Origin: Plenodomus lindquistii
Lineage: Eukaryota > Ascomycota > Dothideomycetes > Pleosporales > Leptosphaeriaceae
Reading direction: 5' to 3'
Assembly (NCBI GenBank): GCA_025504975.1
Contig: JANUWI010000002.1
Span: 3,286,001 to 3,350,000, forward strand
Length of the DNA: 64,000 bases
The notes beneath the pieces were generated by a model. The model did no database searches. It had not been told where the DNA came from and was given only the letters and a program-made list of their open reading frames with translations. Shown in pieces: positions 11,306 through 23,082 of this stretch. The stretch's first letter is position 1, and every line of letters starts with the position of its first letter. The position numbers and the translations under genes are program-made.

Positions 11306-14201
11306 ATGGTTAAGTAAGTCGCCGCCGCACCCATCAGGCCGTCCATGTCTCGGCATACGAGGACGAAGACGCCGTATTGTATCGCAATGACCAAGGACTC
11401 TGCTAACAATATGCCAGCTTCACGGTCGAGGAGGTACGTACCGCGCACACACCGCCGACACCATGCGACGACATTGGCATTGGCAACACGAGAACCGGAC
11501 GGAAGCTGACTGCGGCAACAGATCCGTGGTCTCATGGATGACCCCAAGAACATCCGTAACATGTCGGTCATTGCCCACGGTAAGCGCCCACCTTTCAACC
11601 CCGCATCGCATGAAGCATAGGGCACTGACATACCCCACCTAGTCGATCACGGAAAGTCCACCCTCACCGACTCGCTCGTCCAGCGTGCCGGTATTATCTC
11701 TGCCTCCAAGGCCGGAGAAGCCCGTTTCACGGATACTCGCGCTGACGAGCAGGAGCGTGGTGTCACCATCAAGTCGACCGCCATCTCCCTGTACGCCCAA
11801 CTCAAGGACGCCGAGGACCTCAAGGACATTCCCGTCAAGACCGAGAAGAACGACTTCTTGATCAACTTGATCGACTCGCCTGGTCACGTTGATTTCTCAT
11901 CCGAAGTCACTGCTGCCCTCCGTGTCACTGACGGTGCTCTCGTCGTCGTCGACACCATCGAAGGTGTGTGCGTCCAGACCGAGACTGTGCTCCGTCAGGC
12001 TCTCGGTGAGCGTATCAAGCCTGTTGTCATCATCAACAAGGTCGATCGCGCTCTTCTCGAGCTCCAGCTCTCCAAGGAGGATCTCTACCAGAACTTCTCC
12101 CGTGTCATCGAGTCCGTCAACGTCGTTATCGCCACCTACTTCGACAAGACCCTTGGTGATGTCCAGGTCTACCCCGAGAAGGGTACTATTGCCTTCGGTT
12201 CCGGTCTTCACGGCTGGGCCTTCACCATCCGCCAGTTCGCCAACCGTTATGCCAAGAAGTTTGGTGTTGACAAGAACAAGATGATGGAGCGTCTCTGGGT
12301 AAGTTTGAGATTTCAACAAGCATTCAAGATACACCACTAACAATATCACAGGGTGACAGCTTCTTCAACCCCAAGACCAAGAAGTGGTCCAAGGTTGGCA
12401 CACACGAGGGCCAGACCCTTGAGCGTGCTTTCAACCAGTTCATCTTGGACCCCATCTTCCGCATCTTCAGTGCCGTCATGAACTTCAAGACCGAGGAGAT
12501 CCCAACTCTCCTTGAGAAGCTTGAGATCAAGCTCACCAGCGACGAGAAGGACCTCGAGGGCAAGCAGCTCCTCAAGGTTGTCATGCGCAAGTTCCTTCCC
12601 GCTGCTGACGCTCTCCTCGAGATGATGATTCTCCATCTCCCATCTCCCGTCACCGCCCAGAAGTACCGTATGGAGACTCTCTACGAGGGTCCCCATGACG
12701 ACGTCAACGCCATCGCTATCCGCGACTGTGACCCCAGCGGTCCTCTCATGCTTTACGTCTCCAAGATGGTGCCCACTTCCGATAAGGGTCGTTTCTACGC
12801 TTTCGGTCGTGTCTTCGCTGGTACCGTCAAGTCTGGTCTCAAGGTCCGCATCCAGGGTCCCAACTACGTTCCCGGAAAGAAGGACGACTTGTTCATCAAG
12901 GCTATCCAGCGTACCATTCTTATGATGGGTCGTTTCGTCGAGCCCATCGAGAACGTTCCTGCTGGTAACATTCTCGGTCTTGTCGGTGTTGATCAGTTCT
13001 TGCTCAAGTCTGGTACTCTTACCACCAACGAGACTGCCCACAACCTCAAGGTTATGAAGTTCTCCGTCTCCCCCGTCGTGCAGCGTTCCGTCGAGGTGAA
13101 GAACGCCCAGGATCTTCCCAAGCTGGTCGAAGGTCTCAAGCGTCTCTCCAAGTCCGACCCTTGCGTCTTGACCTACATCTCCGAGTCCGGTGAGCACGTT
13201 GTTGCCGGTGCTGGTGAGCTCCACTTGGAGATTTGCCTGAAGGATCTCGAGGAGGACCACGCTGGTGTTCCTCTCCGTATCTCCGACCCCGTCGTGCAGT
13301 ACCGTGAGACTGTTGCTGGAAAGTCGAGCATCACTGCTCTGTCCAAGTCGCCCAACAAGCACAACCGTCTCTACGTCATTGCTGAGCCTTTGGACGAGGA
13401 GGTCTCCCTGGCCATTGAGTCCGGCAAGATCGCTCCCCGTGACGATATCAAGGCTCGTGCCCGTATCCTTGCTGATGAGCACGGCTGGGATGTCACCGAT
13501 GCCCGTAAGATTTGGTGCTTCGGTCCCGACACCACTGGTGCCAACTTGCTCGTTGACCAGACCAAGGCTGTGCAGTACTTGAGTGAAATCAAGGACTCCG
13601 TCGTCTCTGGTTTCCAATGGGCCACCAAGGAAGGTCCCGTTGCTGAGGAGCCCATGCGTTCCATCCGCTTCAACATCATGGACGTCACGCTCCACGCTGA
13701 TGCCATTCACCGTGGTGGTGGTCAGATTATCCCCACTGCGCGTCGTGTCCTCTACGCCGCTACCCTCCTTGCCGAGCCATCTCTGCTCGAGCCCGTCTAC
13801 CTCGTCGAGATCCAGGTTCCCGAGCAGGCTATGGGTGGTATCTACGGTGTCCTGACCCGAAGGAGAGGTCACGTCTTCGAGGAGAACCAGCGTGTTGGTA
13901 CTCCTCTGTTCAACATCAAGGCATACCTGCCCGTCAACGAGTCCTTCGGTTTCACTGCCGATCTCCGTTCCAACACTGCTGGACAGGCCTTCCCACAACA
14001 AGTCTTCGACCATTGGCAGATTCTCCAGGGTGGATCGCCACTTGACAACACCACCATGGTCGGTAAGATCGTCACCGACATGCGTAAGCGCAAGGGTATC
14101 AAGGTCGAGGTACCTGATGTCTCCAACGTAAGTTCCACAATTTCCAGATTATCTAATCGACCAGCGACTGACATGCAATGTAGTACTACGACAAGTTGTA
14201 A
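11306..14201 (+). CDS. EFT2: Translation elongation factor 2
   Basis: GTPase that drives ribosome translocation in the cytosol. Six exons: 11306..11313, 11418..11433, 11522..11579, 11643..12298, 12352..14127, 14184..14201; 843 residues, as expected for EF2. Exons of 8, 16 and 58 nt precede the main body. The protein starts MVNFTVEEIRGLMDDPKNIR and ends VSNYYDKL. G motifs are seen: AHVDHGKST (split by intron 3), DSPGHVDF and NKVD. The diphthamide loop LHADAIHRGGGQ is intact near base 13700. The last exon is only 18 nt and encodes YYDKL plus stop. Codons are strongly C-ending, consistent with very high expression. An antisense reading frame of 555 codons over this gene is a by-product of this bias. 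Identity is certain. Confidence 0.98.
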
Positions 14202-14735
14202 GGGAAAGCTTTCAAAAATGTTAGATTTCCTTTCCTTGCGATTATGGGGCATTCGACAGGCATGGGCAAGCTCGCGGCTGCTGGTCGATGCATGACACAA
14301 ACGGCTCCCCTTTGGAGTAACCAGAACTAGTAAATGTCGGCCCGGGCATTTGGCCCATGGATTTAGTCGGGTTGTTTGAGGCTTTGGACTCAAGATACGG
14401 ATGATGACCCTTTTTCCTTAGTGTTCAGAGTGTAATGTAGTATGAGCAAATCAGCTATGTCGCACAAGATCATGTTCAACAATGTTTGTAGCAGGTGACG
14501 AGTCATTTGCAGCGTTGAATTAGCATCACCGTGAATGTGGAGGGGTTTCCAGGTCATGTGAGCACGAGTACTGAAGCTGAAACCCTGTCGCGCGCTAGCG
14601 TCGCGCGCATTACGTCTTTTGACTTGGACCTGCACCAGCGAACCACTGCCGACATTTGTTTATCTTGATTCAAAGCCGACTCAGGATCGCGTAATGCACG
14701 CGCACTAGGAAACGAATGTTGTATGCAGCGTCGTA
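14202..14735. other. Intergenic region downstream of EF2
   Basis: Holds the EF2 3' UTR and the promoter of the CCCH-RRM gene. A CG-rich patch (CGCGCGCTAGCGTCGCGCGC, near 14588-14607) stands out as a near-palindrome. No gene seen. Confidence 0.6.
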
Positions 14736-17139
14736 ATGTTGCTGCAGGAGAAGGACCACGACGCCTTCAAGCGCTGGGTGCTCCCAAAACTAGAGACAAT
14801 GTGCGTAAAGCTTGAACAAACTACTTGCAGATTCCCCCAGATCATGCTGACAAGCAGACAGCTCCGATGCTGATGGTGAGGTCCTTGCCGACTACGTTTT
14901 GGCTCTCGTTATTGGGCAGGACTCGGAAGCCAATGTGAAGCGCGACTGCCTCGAATCGCTATCCGACTTCCTTCAGGACTGTACGTAGTCGCACGTCTTG
15001 AGTCACCATGTGAGGCTGTCGCTGATATCGACAGACACAGAGACCTTTGTGAATGATGTCATCGACGCCCTCCGCGACAAGAGTTACCTTGGATCTGCAA
15101 CCGCGAATGCGAAAGCAAATAGCGTCCCACCACAAGATGCGACTGCCGGCGTCGCGCAACTCGCTGCTCACACCGCGCCCATCCCGTCGATTGTAGGGAA
15201 CTCGAATGCCGAATACGAACCGCACTCGTTCCACAGCGCAAACACAGCTCCAGTCGGCGCACCAAGAGGCCCGGCTGCTGCGAGGACAAACGCTAGTTCG
15301 CAACCACAGAATGGCCAAGCGTATGCACCCAGCTCATCGCGGAAGCGCAAGCTAGTCGAGCGCGAGTCGGACCAGACGAAAGATGGCGGAAACACAGAGG
15401 ATCGCAGTGGTGGTAACAAGAGGGCCATGAAGCAGACTGCGCGAAAGGCTTCAGCTCAGGCTCGAGGATTGGGCAGGGACCCGCAGAATGGATTTACTCC
15501 TTTTGCAGCCATGGCTAGTCTGCACAATCTCCCACCACCACCGCCGGGCCCCCCACCCTTCGATCCGTCGGATCCAATGGCTATGTTCGCCATGGCTTCT
15601 GCCTTTGGGATCGACTTGTCTGGAATGCCACCCCTGCCATTCTCGATGCCGCAAGATAACGGTCAAAGTCATCAACAACCTAAAGCGAGGTGCGAGGACT
15701 ACCACACCAAGGGCTTCTGTGTTTTGGGCAGTGTGTGTCCGTACGAACACGGGAACGCGATTGCGGTGCCAGCAGTTAGAATACCAGAGTACGATCCTGA
15801 ACATGCGTCACTTGCGCTACAAGACGGAGGTGGACGTAACGGACACAGTGGGCGCAAAGCCTCGCGGGGGCGGTCACAGAACAGCAAAGGCCCCAAGGGT
15901 CGTGCGGAGTTCACCCATGTTGGGCCATCACAAGATCCATCCAACACTACCCTCGTAGTGGACAAGATACCAGAAGAAAACTACAGCGAAGAGGGGGTCC
16001 GAGATTTCTTTTCAGCCTTTGGCGACATCGCTGAGATCAAGATGCATGCTTACAAGCGTATGGCTGTTATTAAGTTTGGGGATCGTGAGGCCGCACAGCG
16101 AGCATACAACAGCCCCAAAGCCGTGTTCGACAACAGGTTCGTCAGGGTGTTTTGGCACAGGACCGATGTAGATTCACCTAGAGCCAACGGCGATGTAGAG
16201 ATGGGACAGGACGAGGGGCGTGAACCTCCGGAGGTAATTGCAAAGCGACAAGCAGAAGCCCAAAAAGCATTCGAGGAACGCCGCCGTAAAGCCGAAGAGG
16301 CAGAAGCCCGGTCTATCGAGATTGATAGGTTACTCAAAGAGAAAACTGAGGAGATGCGGGTTATCCGCCGACAATTGGCTGAACTGTCTGGCGACAAAGA
16401 TGGTGAAGAGGAGGGCTTTACACAAACCCTTGCTAGTCTCCAGGCGGAGGCGGAAGATCTGTTTGCACAGTACGAACCTGAGGCTGCGCCACCGAGCCAT
16501 GGTCGTGGTGGTTATCGTGGAGGCTATCGGGGTCGTGGTTATAATTCCTTCCCATCTCGTGGCCGAGGATCCGCTGCCTCTCGAGGTGCATACCGTGGAC
16601 GTGGCGGTCACTTCGCTGCACATGGTCGCACAAGCGTGAAGAGGCTGGACAACCGACCAAGGCGCCTTGCCGTTGCGGATGTAGAGGAACATTCTGCGCG
16701 AGATGAGGCGCTGCGGCAGCATTTGATCGTAAGTCTCGCAGCAACGGTCACATCAAAAGGCAAACCCAGACCATGCTAACAAATCCAGAACATCCCAGAC
16801 TGCACATCCATCGAGCGCCACCCCGAGACCCCAACCACCCTCATCCTCACATTCAAGGAACGCTACCAAGCCGAGATGTTCCTCGACGACTCTCGCAATC
16901 TGTCTGGTGTTGGTAAACTCGAGTTCTCATGGGTGCCTAATGATGCATTTGGTGGTGTCAAGACGGTTGCTAGTACAACTGGGGCTGAAGATGGCAATGC
17001 TAGTGATGGTGAGTCTTCAGCAACAGTGGGCGATGACGATGTGAAGCTGGAGATGAGCTGTGACGCTGTAGTGAAGGTCGAGGAAGATGATAGGGATGCG
17101 GATATGGATGTTGCGGATGATGTGGATCAGTGGCTGTAG
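14736..17139 (+). CDS. RBM26/RBM27-like CCCH zinc-finger and RRM protein
   Basis: Probable nuclear RNA-binding protein. Vertebrate RBM26/27 and fission-yeast Rmn1 (MTREC/NURS complex) share this layout and act in nuclear RNA surveillance and export. Four exons: 14736..14800, 14862..14980, 15035..16728, 16789..17139; 742 residues. The N-terminus (MLLQEKDHDAFKRWVLPKLE) is a PWI-like helical domain spread over three small exons. A single C-x8-C-x5-C-x3-H finger (CEDYHTKGFC...CPYEH) lies at about residues 280-300, an RRM at about 363-435 (TTLVVDKIPEEN, MAVIKFGD), a charged coiled coil at about 466-512, and RGG/RGY repeats encoded at about 16500-16620. The C-terminal exon resembles a second, degenerate RRM (TTLILTFKERYQAEMFL). 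The terminal 50 residues are acidic. Family assignment is strong; the exact complex is inferred. Confidence 0.85.
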
Positions 17140-17397
17140 GTAAGGTAAAGGCGACGGGATGTGCGCTTCATGTTTGTATCGTGAATCCTCCGTTCGCGTT
17201 GATAGGCATGACCTTTTTTCGACAGGGGAATGTGGTAATACAAGGTCGTTTAGACATCAAATGTGAATCATCATCATCAGTTCATACCGCATACATGTAC
17301 ATACATATGTATTATCTACCGCCAGCATGCCCTCCCCTCCCCGCCTTCCCTAAATCCATCTCTCACCCACACTCCATCCAACCCACCTCACCACCCC

Positions 17398-18407
17398 TCA
17401 CAACTTAATCTGCTCCTCATACTGCGCAATCCCCTCAATCTGCGCCGCCGCACACCAAGCCACGCGATCCTTGGTAAAGACTTCGAGCTTGGGTTTGAGT
17501 TTTGTCTCGGCGAGGTTGAAGTCGTCGACTGTGCCGAGGCGGCAGAGGAGAGCACCGGGGAGGGTGGTGCCAGTGCGGTACACTGTTCGCGTGTATTAGC
17601 CTAATGTAGGGAGGGAGGGAAGGGAGACAAACTCAGCGTCCCACACGTCTGGCAAAAATGATTCGTCATTGGATTTCCACTAGCGATTGTAGTGCTTTGG
17701 GTGAATTGTTTGAGGTTTGATTTTCCGCGGATGAATTTCACGGTTCTAAAAAAGATGAAAATTGTGGTTAGCTTTTTCTTCTTGGTTTAGTGTTTTGGCT
17801 TTTTGGGGGTTCTTTTTTGAAAGAATTTTGTGGGGTTTTGAGGGGGAGAGGGTGGTTGGTTGGTGGAGGGGAGATATTGTGCAGTGTGTAGAGTGTGGGA
17901 TATACTCGTCTCTGCGTTGCATGTTTGGTTGGGTCTGACGAATTGCAGTTCTACAGTATGTGTTGATCAAGCTAGCTAGCTTGCTTGCTCACTGGTCGTA
18001 CCGTGAACAGCAATAGAACCGGAATTTCCTCCATCATTCCGTAGGTACGAGTGGGGTAGCATGGAAATGATCAAACTTACGACTCAGCAACCGCAAAAAT
18101 CGAAGAAAACATCGAAGCAGTTATCTTGCGGCAGTCGGTGCAGTGGCAGAGGCCGATGAAGAGAAGGCCCGGTCCCTCTGTTTGCTATACATGGCCAGTT
18201 GTATTAGTGATCCCCCCTCATTCTTGAGAATTCCGGATATGGCGGACCGGAGGGGTTTTGTTTGTCAAAACGTACAAAAGCGAATTGAACTTCACCGCAG
18301 AAACATGTAGCGGTTGCTTCATTCTTCTCTTGGTCGTGGTAGCCATCGCTTGCTAGACTGGCGAGGGGGATGTAGGGCTTGGATTTATCGGAGTCGCGCG
18401 TGGACAT
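17398..18407 (-). CDS. GFA/CENP-V-type zinc protein (glutathione-dependent formaldehyde-activating family)
   Basis: Four exons on the minus strand: 18407..18276, 18184..18081, 17745..17633, 17582..17398, giving 177 residues. All zinc-site cysteine motifs of the GFA fold appear in order after splicing: CFCGEV (exon 1), CHCTDCRK (exon 2) and CQTCGTL (exon 3). Family members bind structural and catalytic zinc; some spontaneously handle S-hydroxymethylglutathione, most are uncharacterised. The start at 18407 (MSTRDSDKSK) gives a 30-residue leader before the domain; an in-frame ATG at 18524 exists but is less likely. The third-exon donor is a weak GTTTGT. The intron between exons 2 and 3 is 335 bp, several times longer than others in this window. 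The final exon shows the C-to-G wobble switch near 17480. Enzymatic role is not established by sequence. Confidence 0.85.
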
Positions 18408-19004
18408 GTTTGCGTTGAGGTACGGGTTTGTGAGGTGAGAGATGTGAGGTACTCGAGGACAGGAGGGGCAGATGATATAAGTTGTGGATTTTTGAGATGA
18501 TGTGAAATTGTTGGTCGGGTCCAAAAACGTGTAAAAGTAGTGGGATTATTGATAACGGTAATAATGAACACGTGATGCTCGCAGATCTCGTAAGACTGAC
18601 TCCGATTCCGCAATACGACTTCCATTGCCTCCGACAGCATCTAAAGGGCTCATGGTCGGGTGCCGTTGTAGGACCGTCTACTTGCGTTGAGCCATCAAAC
18701 ACACCGTTGTTAAGTAAAGCCAAATCTCCTACTGACGAAGTAAAAGGCATCTATCAAACCCTATGACGTCAGATACACCTTCCATACCGAACCTGTCGTA
18801 GAATTGCTCTCATCGATTATGTAGGTTTTCTCGTTGAATTCGACGAGACCTCTAAAGACTAAAAAACGCTTTTACCAAAATTACCGAGTATGATTTTAAC
18901 TAACATGGCATTTCGTCACAGCGCACAACATTTTACAGTAGCCTTCTTTACTTCATGTTCATGCAAGCCTCGAACGCACGCCAGATGCTCCATACATCGC
19001 ACAC
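18408..19004. other. Intergenic region upstream of the GFA gene
   Basis: Contains the GFA promoter/leader and the presumed 3' UTR of the coiled-coil gene at 19005. No gene recognised. Confidence 0.5.
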
Positions 19005-19334
19005 TCATCCATATCGAACCTCACGCTTCGCTTCTCGCAACTTCTCCTCGCTGTCCTTCAATTTCTTTTCGCACTCCTCTAGCTTTTTCTTTGCTTCGTC
19101 GAATTTCTCCTTCGCCTTTTCCCATTCCGACTTCGCCGCAACGTGTGATCGAGTGGCCTCCTCAACATTATTGTACTCCAGGCTCCAGTCGAATAACCCG
19201 CCGCGGAAGTTTCCGTACCCGCTGTATGATCCAACATAGTCCCCGTAGACGTATGGAGGTTGAAAGCTCTCGACTGCGGCTATTCTGTGGTTTCGCGAGC
19301 GCCGGCTTCCACCATACGGTGTTAAGTCATACAT
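19005..19334 (-). CDS. Small hypothetical protein with C-terminal coiled coil
   Basis: Reading frame of 109 residues starting MYDLTPYGGSRRSRNHR. The first half is Tyr/Gly-rich (YVYGDYVGSYSGYGNF). The second half, about 50 residues, is a highly charged heptad-like helix (EWEKAKEKFDEAKKKLEE, LKDSEEKLREAKREV). The frame stays open upstream to a possible start at 19373 (MGFVVHPG), but the internal ATG has a cleaner context. I do not recognise a family. The regular amphipathic helix makes chance unlikely, yet no intron or neighbour supports the model. It could be the last exon of a longer gene. Confidence 0.5.
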   Translation of the reverse strand: MYDLTPYGGSRRSRNHRIAAVESFQPPYVYGDYVGSYSGYGNFRGGLFDWSLEYNNVEEATRSHVAAKSEWEKAKEKFDEAKKKLEECEKKLKDSEEKLREAKREVRYG

Positions 19335-19809
19335 GGCGAGCCTCCGAGTGCCTGGATGTACGACAAAGCCCAAATATTAAAGAAGAAATAAGTGTTTTGT
19401 TGCTGAAAGACCCAGCTGGTCAAACCGAAGTTGATAGCAGAATCAGTGAAGTGTGATATCAGAATGGAGGATGTGCAGATTTTATATGAAGTTCTAGAGC
19501 TGGGACCGCGCTTAGCTAGGAAACGTGTCTAGTATACATGACTTTCTGGTTTTTCTTCGATTTGTCTGTGCTGATCTAATGGACGAAACGATTGGAGAAT
19601 CTATCGGCTGTTCAGATATCAGTCCAAGCCTGCACGGTGCAGAGCTCGAACGCAGTTCGTCACTCGGTATGCTATGTCATAACACCAAGTGACTCCACGC
19701 GGTCCCGGCTGCTGTGGAACAAATGCAGCGCTCCGCGGGCCACGTAGCGTGATGGTTCCAAACGGCACCAAACAGGTCACAGTTTAAAAACCCTCGTTGA
19801 ACTCCTGTT

Positions 19810-19851
19810 GGGGGATGGGATGGGGTTGAGGGGAGGAGGGGGGAAGGGGGG
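19810..19851 (+). other. Potential G-quadruplex tract
   Basis: At least six runs of three to six G, separated by two- to four-base loops, within 42 bases. It exceeds the usual four-tract requirement for an intramolecular quadruplex. No coding gene overlaps it convincingly. Confidence 0.75.
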
Positions 19852-20869
19852 CATGCACGGAGATGGTTGGACCGTCCTCGGGCTGAAGGCGATGTTCAAT
19901 GAATGGTCCGATAGCGAGAAATCAACCGTGTCACAAATCATTGCTCAAGAGCCCGAGATGGGCTTGTGTAATGGCTCTCCAGCGTCTTGTGTGGTACCCG
20001 TCGCGACAGGCTGTACAGCCGTGCTGTCAAATACGGGATGGACAGAAGTACCGTGCCAGCCAAATTCCGTCTTCGAGACGCCATTCTGAGGTGGCGTGCT
20101 ACAAGCAAATTGAGCCTCTCATACTAGCACTTTGTGCTCCAAGGCCGTGCCCGCTGATTCGTGCAATCTTGGGCCGATGTTCCCTATGACTGTGGATGAT
20201 GCTGTGCACTTATGAACTTACCCGCGAAAGAAAGGACTACGTAGTTATCCAAGCACACCATTGGAGATCGGCGATTCACATCTCGATGGTGCTGGACATG
20301 GTAATCGAAGCGTTTGCCATCGGATGCCATGCCGCAAAAGTATGAATGCCGTGCGGGTGATTCCCTCAATACCAACGTCATGGGTGGGCTCGTGTGTTTT
20401 GAAGCACACCCCACGCCAGATACTGCTGCAGTCCTGTGCTTTTACGATACTTGTACGCAACGTATTTAGCCCAAGAGCGCGGTTGTGTATTCTATAGTAT
20501 GCTAAGTGTGTACTTTACAATACGAAAACACATTTTTTGGCCTCTGAATGCGTTACATAGCATCGTTGAACACATTCAGCAATAATTGGAACGTAGCCGC
20601 GCCTGCCTCAGATAAGTCAGCCACACGGCGAACTTTCTCAGGCCGGGCTAAGTGTCCTCGGTTTCCGGTAAGAGCGATCATGGAAGCGTTCGTTCGTGGC
20701 TTTTTGACTGATACAACGATCTGGAGTTCAATCAAAGCTGCCAGATACAATCAATTGCGCATGCGTTCGTCAATCTCGTAAACGTCACTGAACAATTGTC
20801 TTTACTGACGCAAATTCCAGCTGACATCGAACGAACGAACGCCCAACGCTAAGCACGGCTGCTCGTGCA

Positions 20870-20875
20870 TATAAA
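20870..20875 (+). promoter_or_regulatory. TATA-like box upstream of hypothetical gene at 20943
   Basis: TATAAA lies 73 bases before ATG 20943. The distance fits a core promoter with a short leader and supports that weak gene model. Confidence 0.4.
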
Positions 20876-20942
20876 TTCCCGGCATAGGTACCTTTCAGTC
20901 ACTAACTCTGATGGATTGCACTCCAAGTTTCCTGAATTAACA

Positions 20943-21503
20943 ATGCTTCCAACCAATCGATTACGTCGCGGAGCATATTCGTTTCCACACGCGCCTTGCA
21001 CCCATGTTCGTAGGATCGACAGCACTCTACATCCCGATGGTATTTTACCTGGCAGAATTTCGCGCTATGAATGTCTGTTGAATTGTCTGAGGCTGCTCGA
21101 TTTTGATACTATGAGCTTGCCACAGTCTCGGCTACCACAAGAACAGCCAAGTTTTGAGCGACCATGGGACTTCGGTGCCTACCCAATATTATCGCACGAG
21201 CCTGAAATCAGGTCTATACATGTGAAGGACCGGGTAAACTCAGCGGCCACGTCGAATCTGCTTGCGCGTGGTTACGACGAGGCTGGGCCATTTGACATTG
21301 ACACAGCTGAAGGAGAAGAGGGGGTGGCACAGCCAGACGAGTCGATCGAGGCGCAGAACTCAATGAGACCGGCACGTTCTCTGGATCTCGGGTTAATCTT
21401 TAGAGCCATTGTGGAGGTGGAGGATGTTGTCAAGCTGATAAGAGAATGTTTCGACGAAGCTTTTGGCGAGGCGGAGAATGCTGGGACCATACATCTCTCA
21501 TAA
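20943..21503 (+). CDS. Hypothetical protein, 186 residues
   Basis: Open frame from ATG 20943 (MLPTNRLRRGAYSF) to the stop at 21503. The C-terminal third is acidic (DTAEGEEGVAQPDE) and ends in a helix-like segment (IFRAIVEVEDVVKLIRECFDEAF). No family is recognised. Support comes from frame length, plausible composition and the TATA-like box. An in-frame upstream ATG at 20865 would place the TATA box inside the coding region and was not chosen. No intron is evident. Confidence 0.4.
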   Translation: MLPTNRLRRGAYSFPHAPCTHVRRIDSTLHPDGILPGRISRYECLLNCLRLLDFDTMSLPQSRLPQEQPSFERPWDFGAYPILSHEPEIRSIHVKDRVNSAATSNLLARGYDEAGPFDIDTAEGEEGVAQPDESIEAQNSMRPARSLDLGLIFRAIVEVEDVVKLIRECFDEAFGEAENAGTIHLS

Positions 21504-21822
21504 TCCTGAAATATTGGGCGTGGTTGCTGAAAAACGTCTCTTCGATCATCTTTGCGGACCACTATACGAGGGCGCTATTTCCATTGGTGCACCCACTCTG
21601 TGAATCGTTACCACTCGTGAGATTATGTCGCAGCAAGAAGCTAACAACAAGATATTGCACGTTGACACCACCGGGCCCGTTAAGGCAAGCTATCATGGCG
21701 TAGATGCAACTTCCTCACTTGCACGTGTTCCTTCAATCTCCCGATGCGATTTCCACTTGATGGAGAACGAGCGCATTACGTACATACTTTCCGACCACAC
21801 GCGTCTCCCTTTTCTGCTCTAA
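21504..21822. other. Gap between two hypothetical genes
   Basis: Short region with a 65-codon frame starting at 21625 (MSQQEANNKILHVD) that I cannot connect convincingly to either neighbour. Otherwise nothing recognised. Confidence 0.4.
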
Positions 21823-23082
21823 ATGACCACCACACAACTTGAAATTGCAGCTGAACAGTGTATTACTACCGAACATTGTCCAAAACCATCGCTTCGTCCA
21901 TTCACTTCTCTTTCCCTCACCGGTGTCAATGCGGAAGGCCGGAAATCTTCGTTGTCAACATGACTCTATCACAAAAGACTGCATAGGTTGCGGATCATTC
22001 AGTTCAGCTTCATTGCCCTCCCTCATCGTATTTGCAGCTTCTAGAAGCGCTCGAACAAAGACTGGCTGTCAGCATCACCATACCTCCACCTGCTTACCAG
22101 ACCTATCTCAATAGCTCTATCATCGTTGAAAAATTCTTGTCTAAAGATCTCTTCGAGGATATGTGTCGCTATTCGCAGATGCGCACAAGATTGATGAGGT
22201 TGCAGTACTGCGCGCTTCCGATGCTGGCAGATCACTGCGAGCCATCGCTTGTTGTCTGCATGTCAGGAAAACCTCCTACACCGCCCAGTGGTGCTTGCGC
22301 CACAGGAGACCCGGCGGCTCCATCGGCTATAAATTCGCAGGCAGCATCCGATACGAAAATACCAAACGAATTCCCGAAAATCCCAAGCGAATTCCTCCAG
22401 CCTGGGCCAGAGAGTATCAAAAGCAGAAGTAGTCTACAGAGCCCACACGTACCGACGACGCCCACTCAAACGCCTGCTCTCTCGAACGATGTGCCCATCG
22501 GGCCAGTCTCGTCGTGGAAGTTGATACAAGGCTTGGAGGAAGTTCAAAGCCACGCGAAGGGTGGGGTTGTGCAACAGCCCCGATTCGAGACGCGTTTTGA
22601 CCAGGCAGTCAGAGAGAGGATGTCCAGGCCAGACAACCGGGTAAAGGAATCGGACAGCCGTCGAGCTCAAAGTCAAGATATAGCGGAGGCGGCCAGGGAG
22701 AGAATGTCTCGATCAAAGAATCTGGTGAGGGATTGGGACGATGGCCGAACTCAGAGTGGTGTTCAGGGTGATATGCCGGACAAACCAGAGAATTGTGCGT
22801 TGTTGCCTTTTTGCAGGAGCATATCCACAACTTTTCGTGGCCTTGAGTGCTAACTTATTTTTAATAGTGGGCGTTCAAATCGACAAGAAGGACGAGGACC
22901 AAAAGTTTACAGTGCCAGAGTCCCGACCCGAAGTACACTTTGACAAAAGGAAGAAGCCCATTACCAAGACTGAAACGAACATGGGGAAAGCGGAGAAGGA
23001 CATGCGTGGAGACTCAGCATGGAAGTCCCGTCAAGGCAGTCTACCTGAGCCTCAGAAGTCTCCTGAAAACTACGAAGAGTGA
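21823..23082 (+). CDS. Hypothetical low-complexity protein with a duplicated ERMSR motif
   Basis: Tentative gene. ATG 21823 opens MTTTQLEIAAEQC. A second block in phase after the acceptor TTTGCAG runs from 22038 (LLEALEQRL) to 22794. A third block is 22868..23082, after a good 73-bp intron (GTGCGT donor, TTAATAG acceptor) that fuses PEN to LGVQIDKK. The donor of the first intron is unclear; one candidate is near 21933. The middle is Pro/Ser/Thr-rich. Two related motifs, RERMSRPDNRV and RERMSRSKNLV, lie about 26 residues apart with similar flanks, suggesting an internal duplication. The C-terminus is very polar and lysine-rich. No family recognised; probably lineage-specific. Confidence 0.45.

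Larger units (their letters stand above)
19335..20942. other. Long gene-poor stretch with a G-rich tract
   Basis: About 1.6 kb with no convincing gene. It includes a G-run tract at 19810-19851 and a TATA-like box at 20870. A 65-codon minus-strand frame at 20553-20750 is protein-like but has a stop directly upstream and no recognised domain. Confidence 0.5.

Noticed and set aside
12346..14013. 555-codon open frame on the minus strand
   Set aside because: Lies entirely antisense to EF2. Its length follows from the strong C-ending codon bias of EF2, which removes stop codons on the opposite strand; no domain is visible.
20553..20750. 65-codon minus-strand frame reading like a protein fragment (GNRGHLARPEKVRR)
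   Set aside because: Stop codon directly upstream, no splice site to extend it, and no family I can name; not enough to call a gene or transposase remnant.
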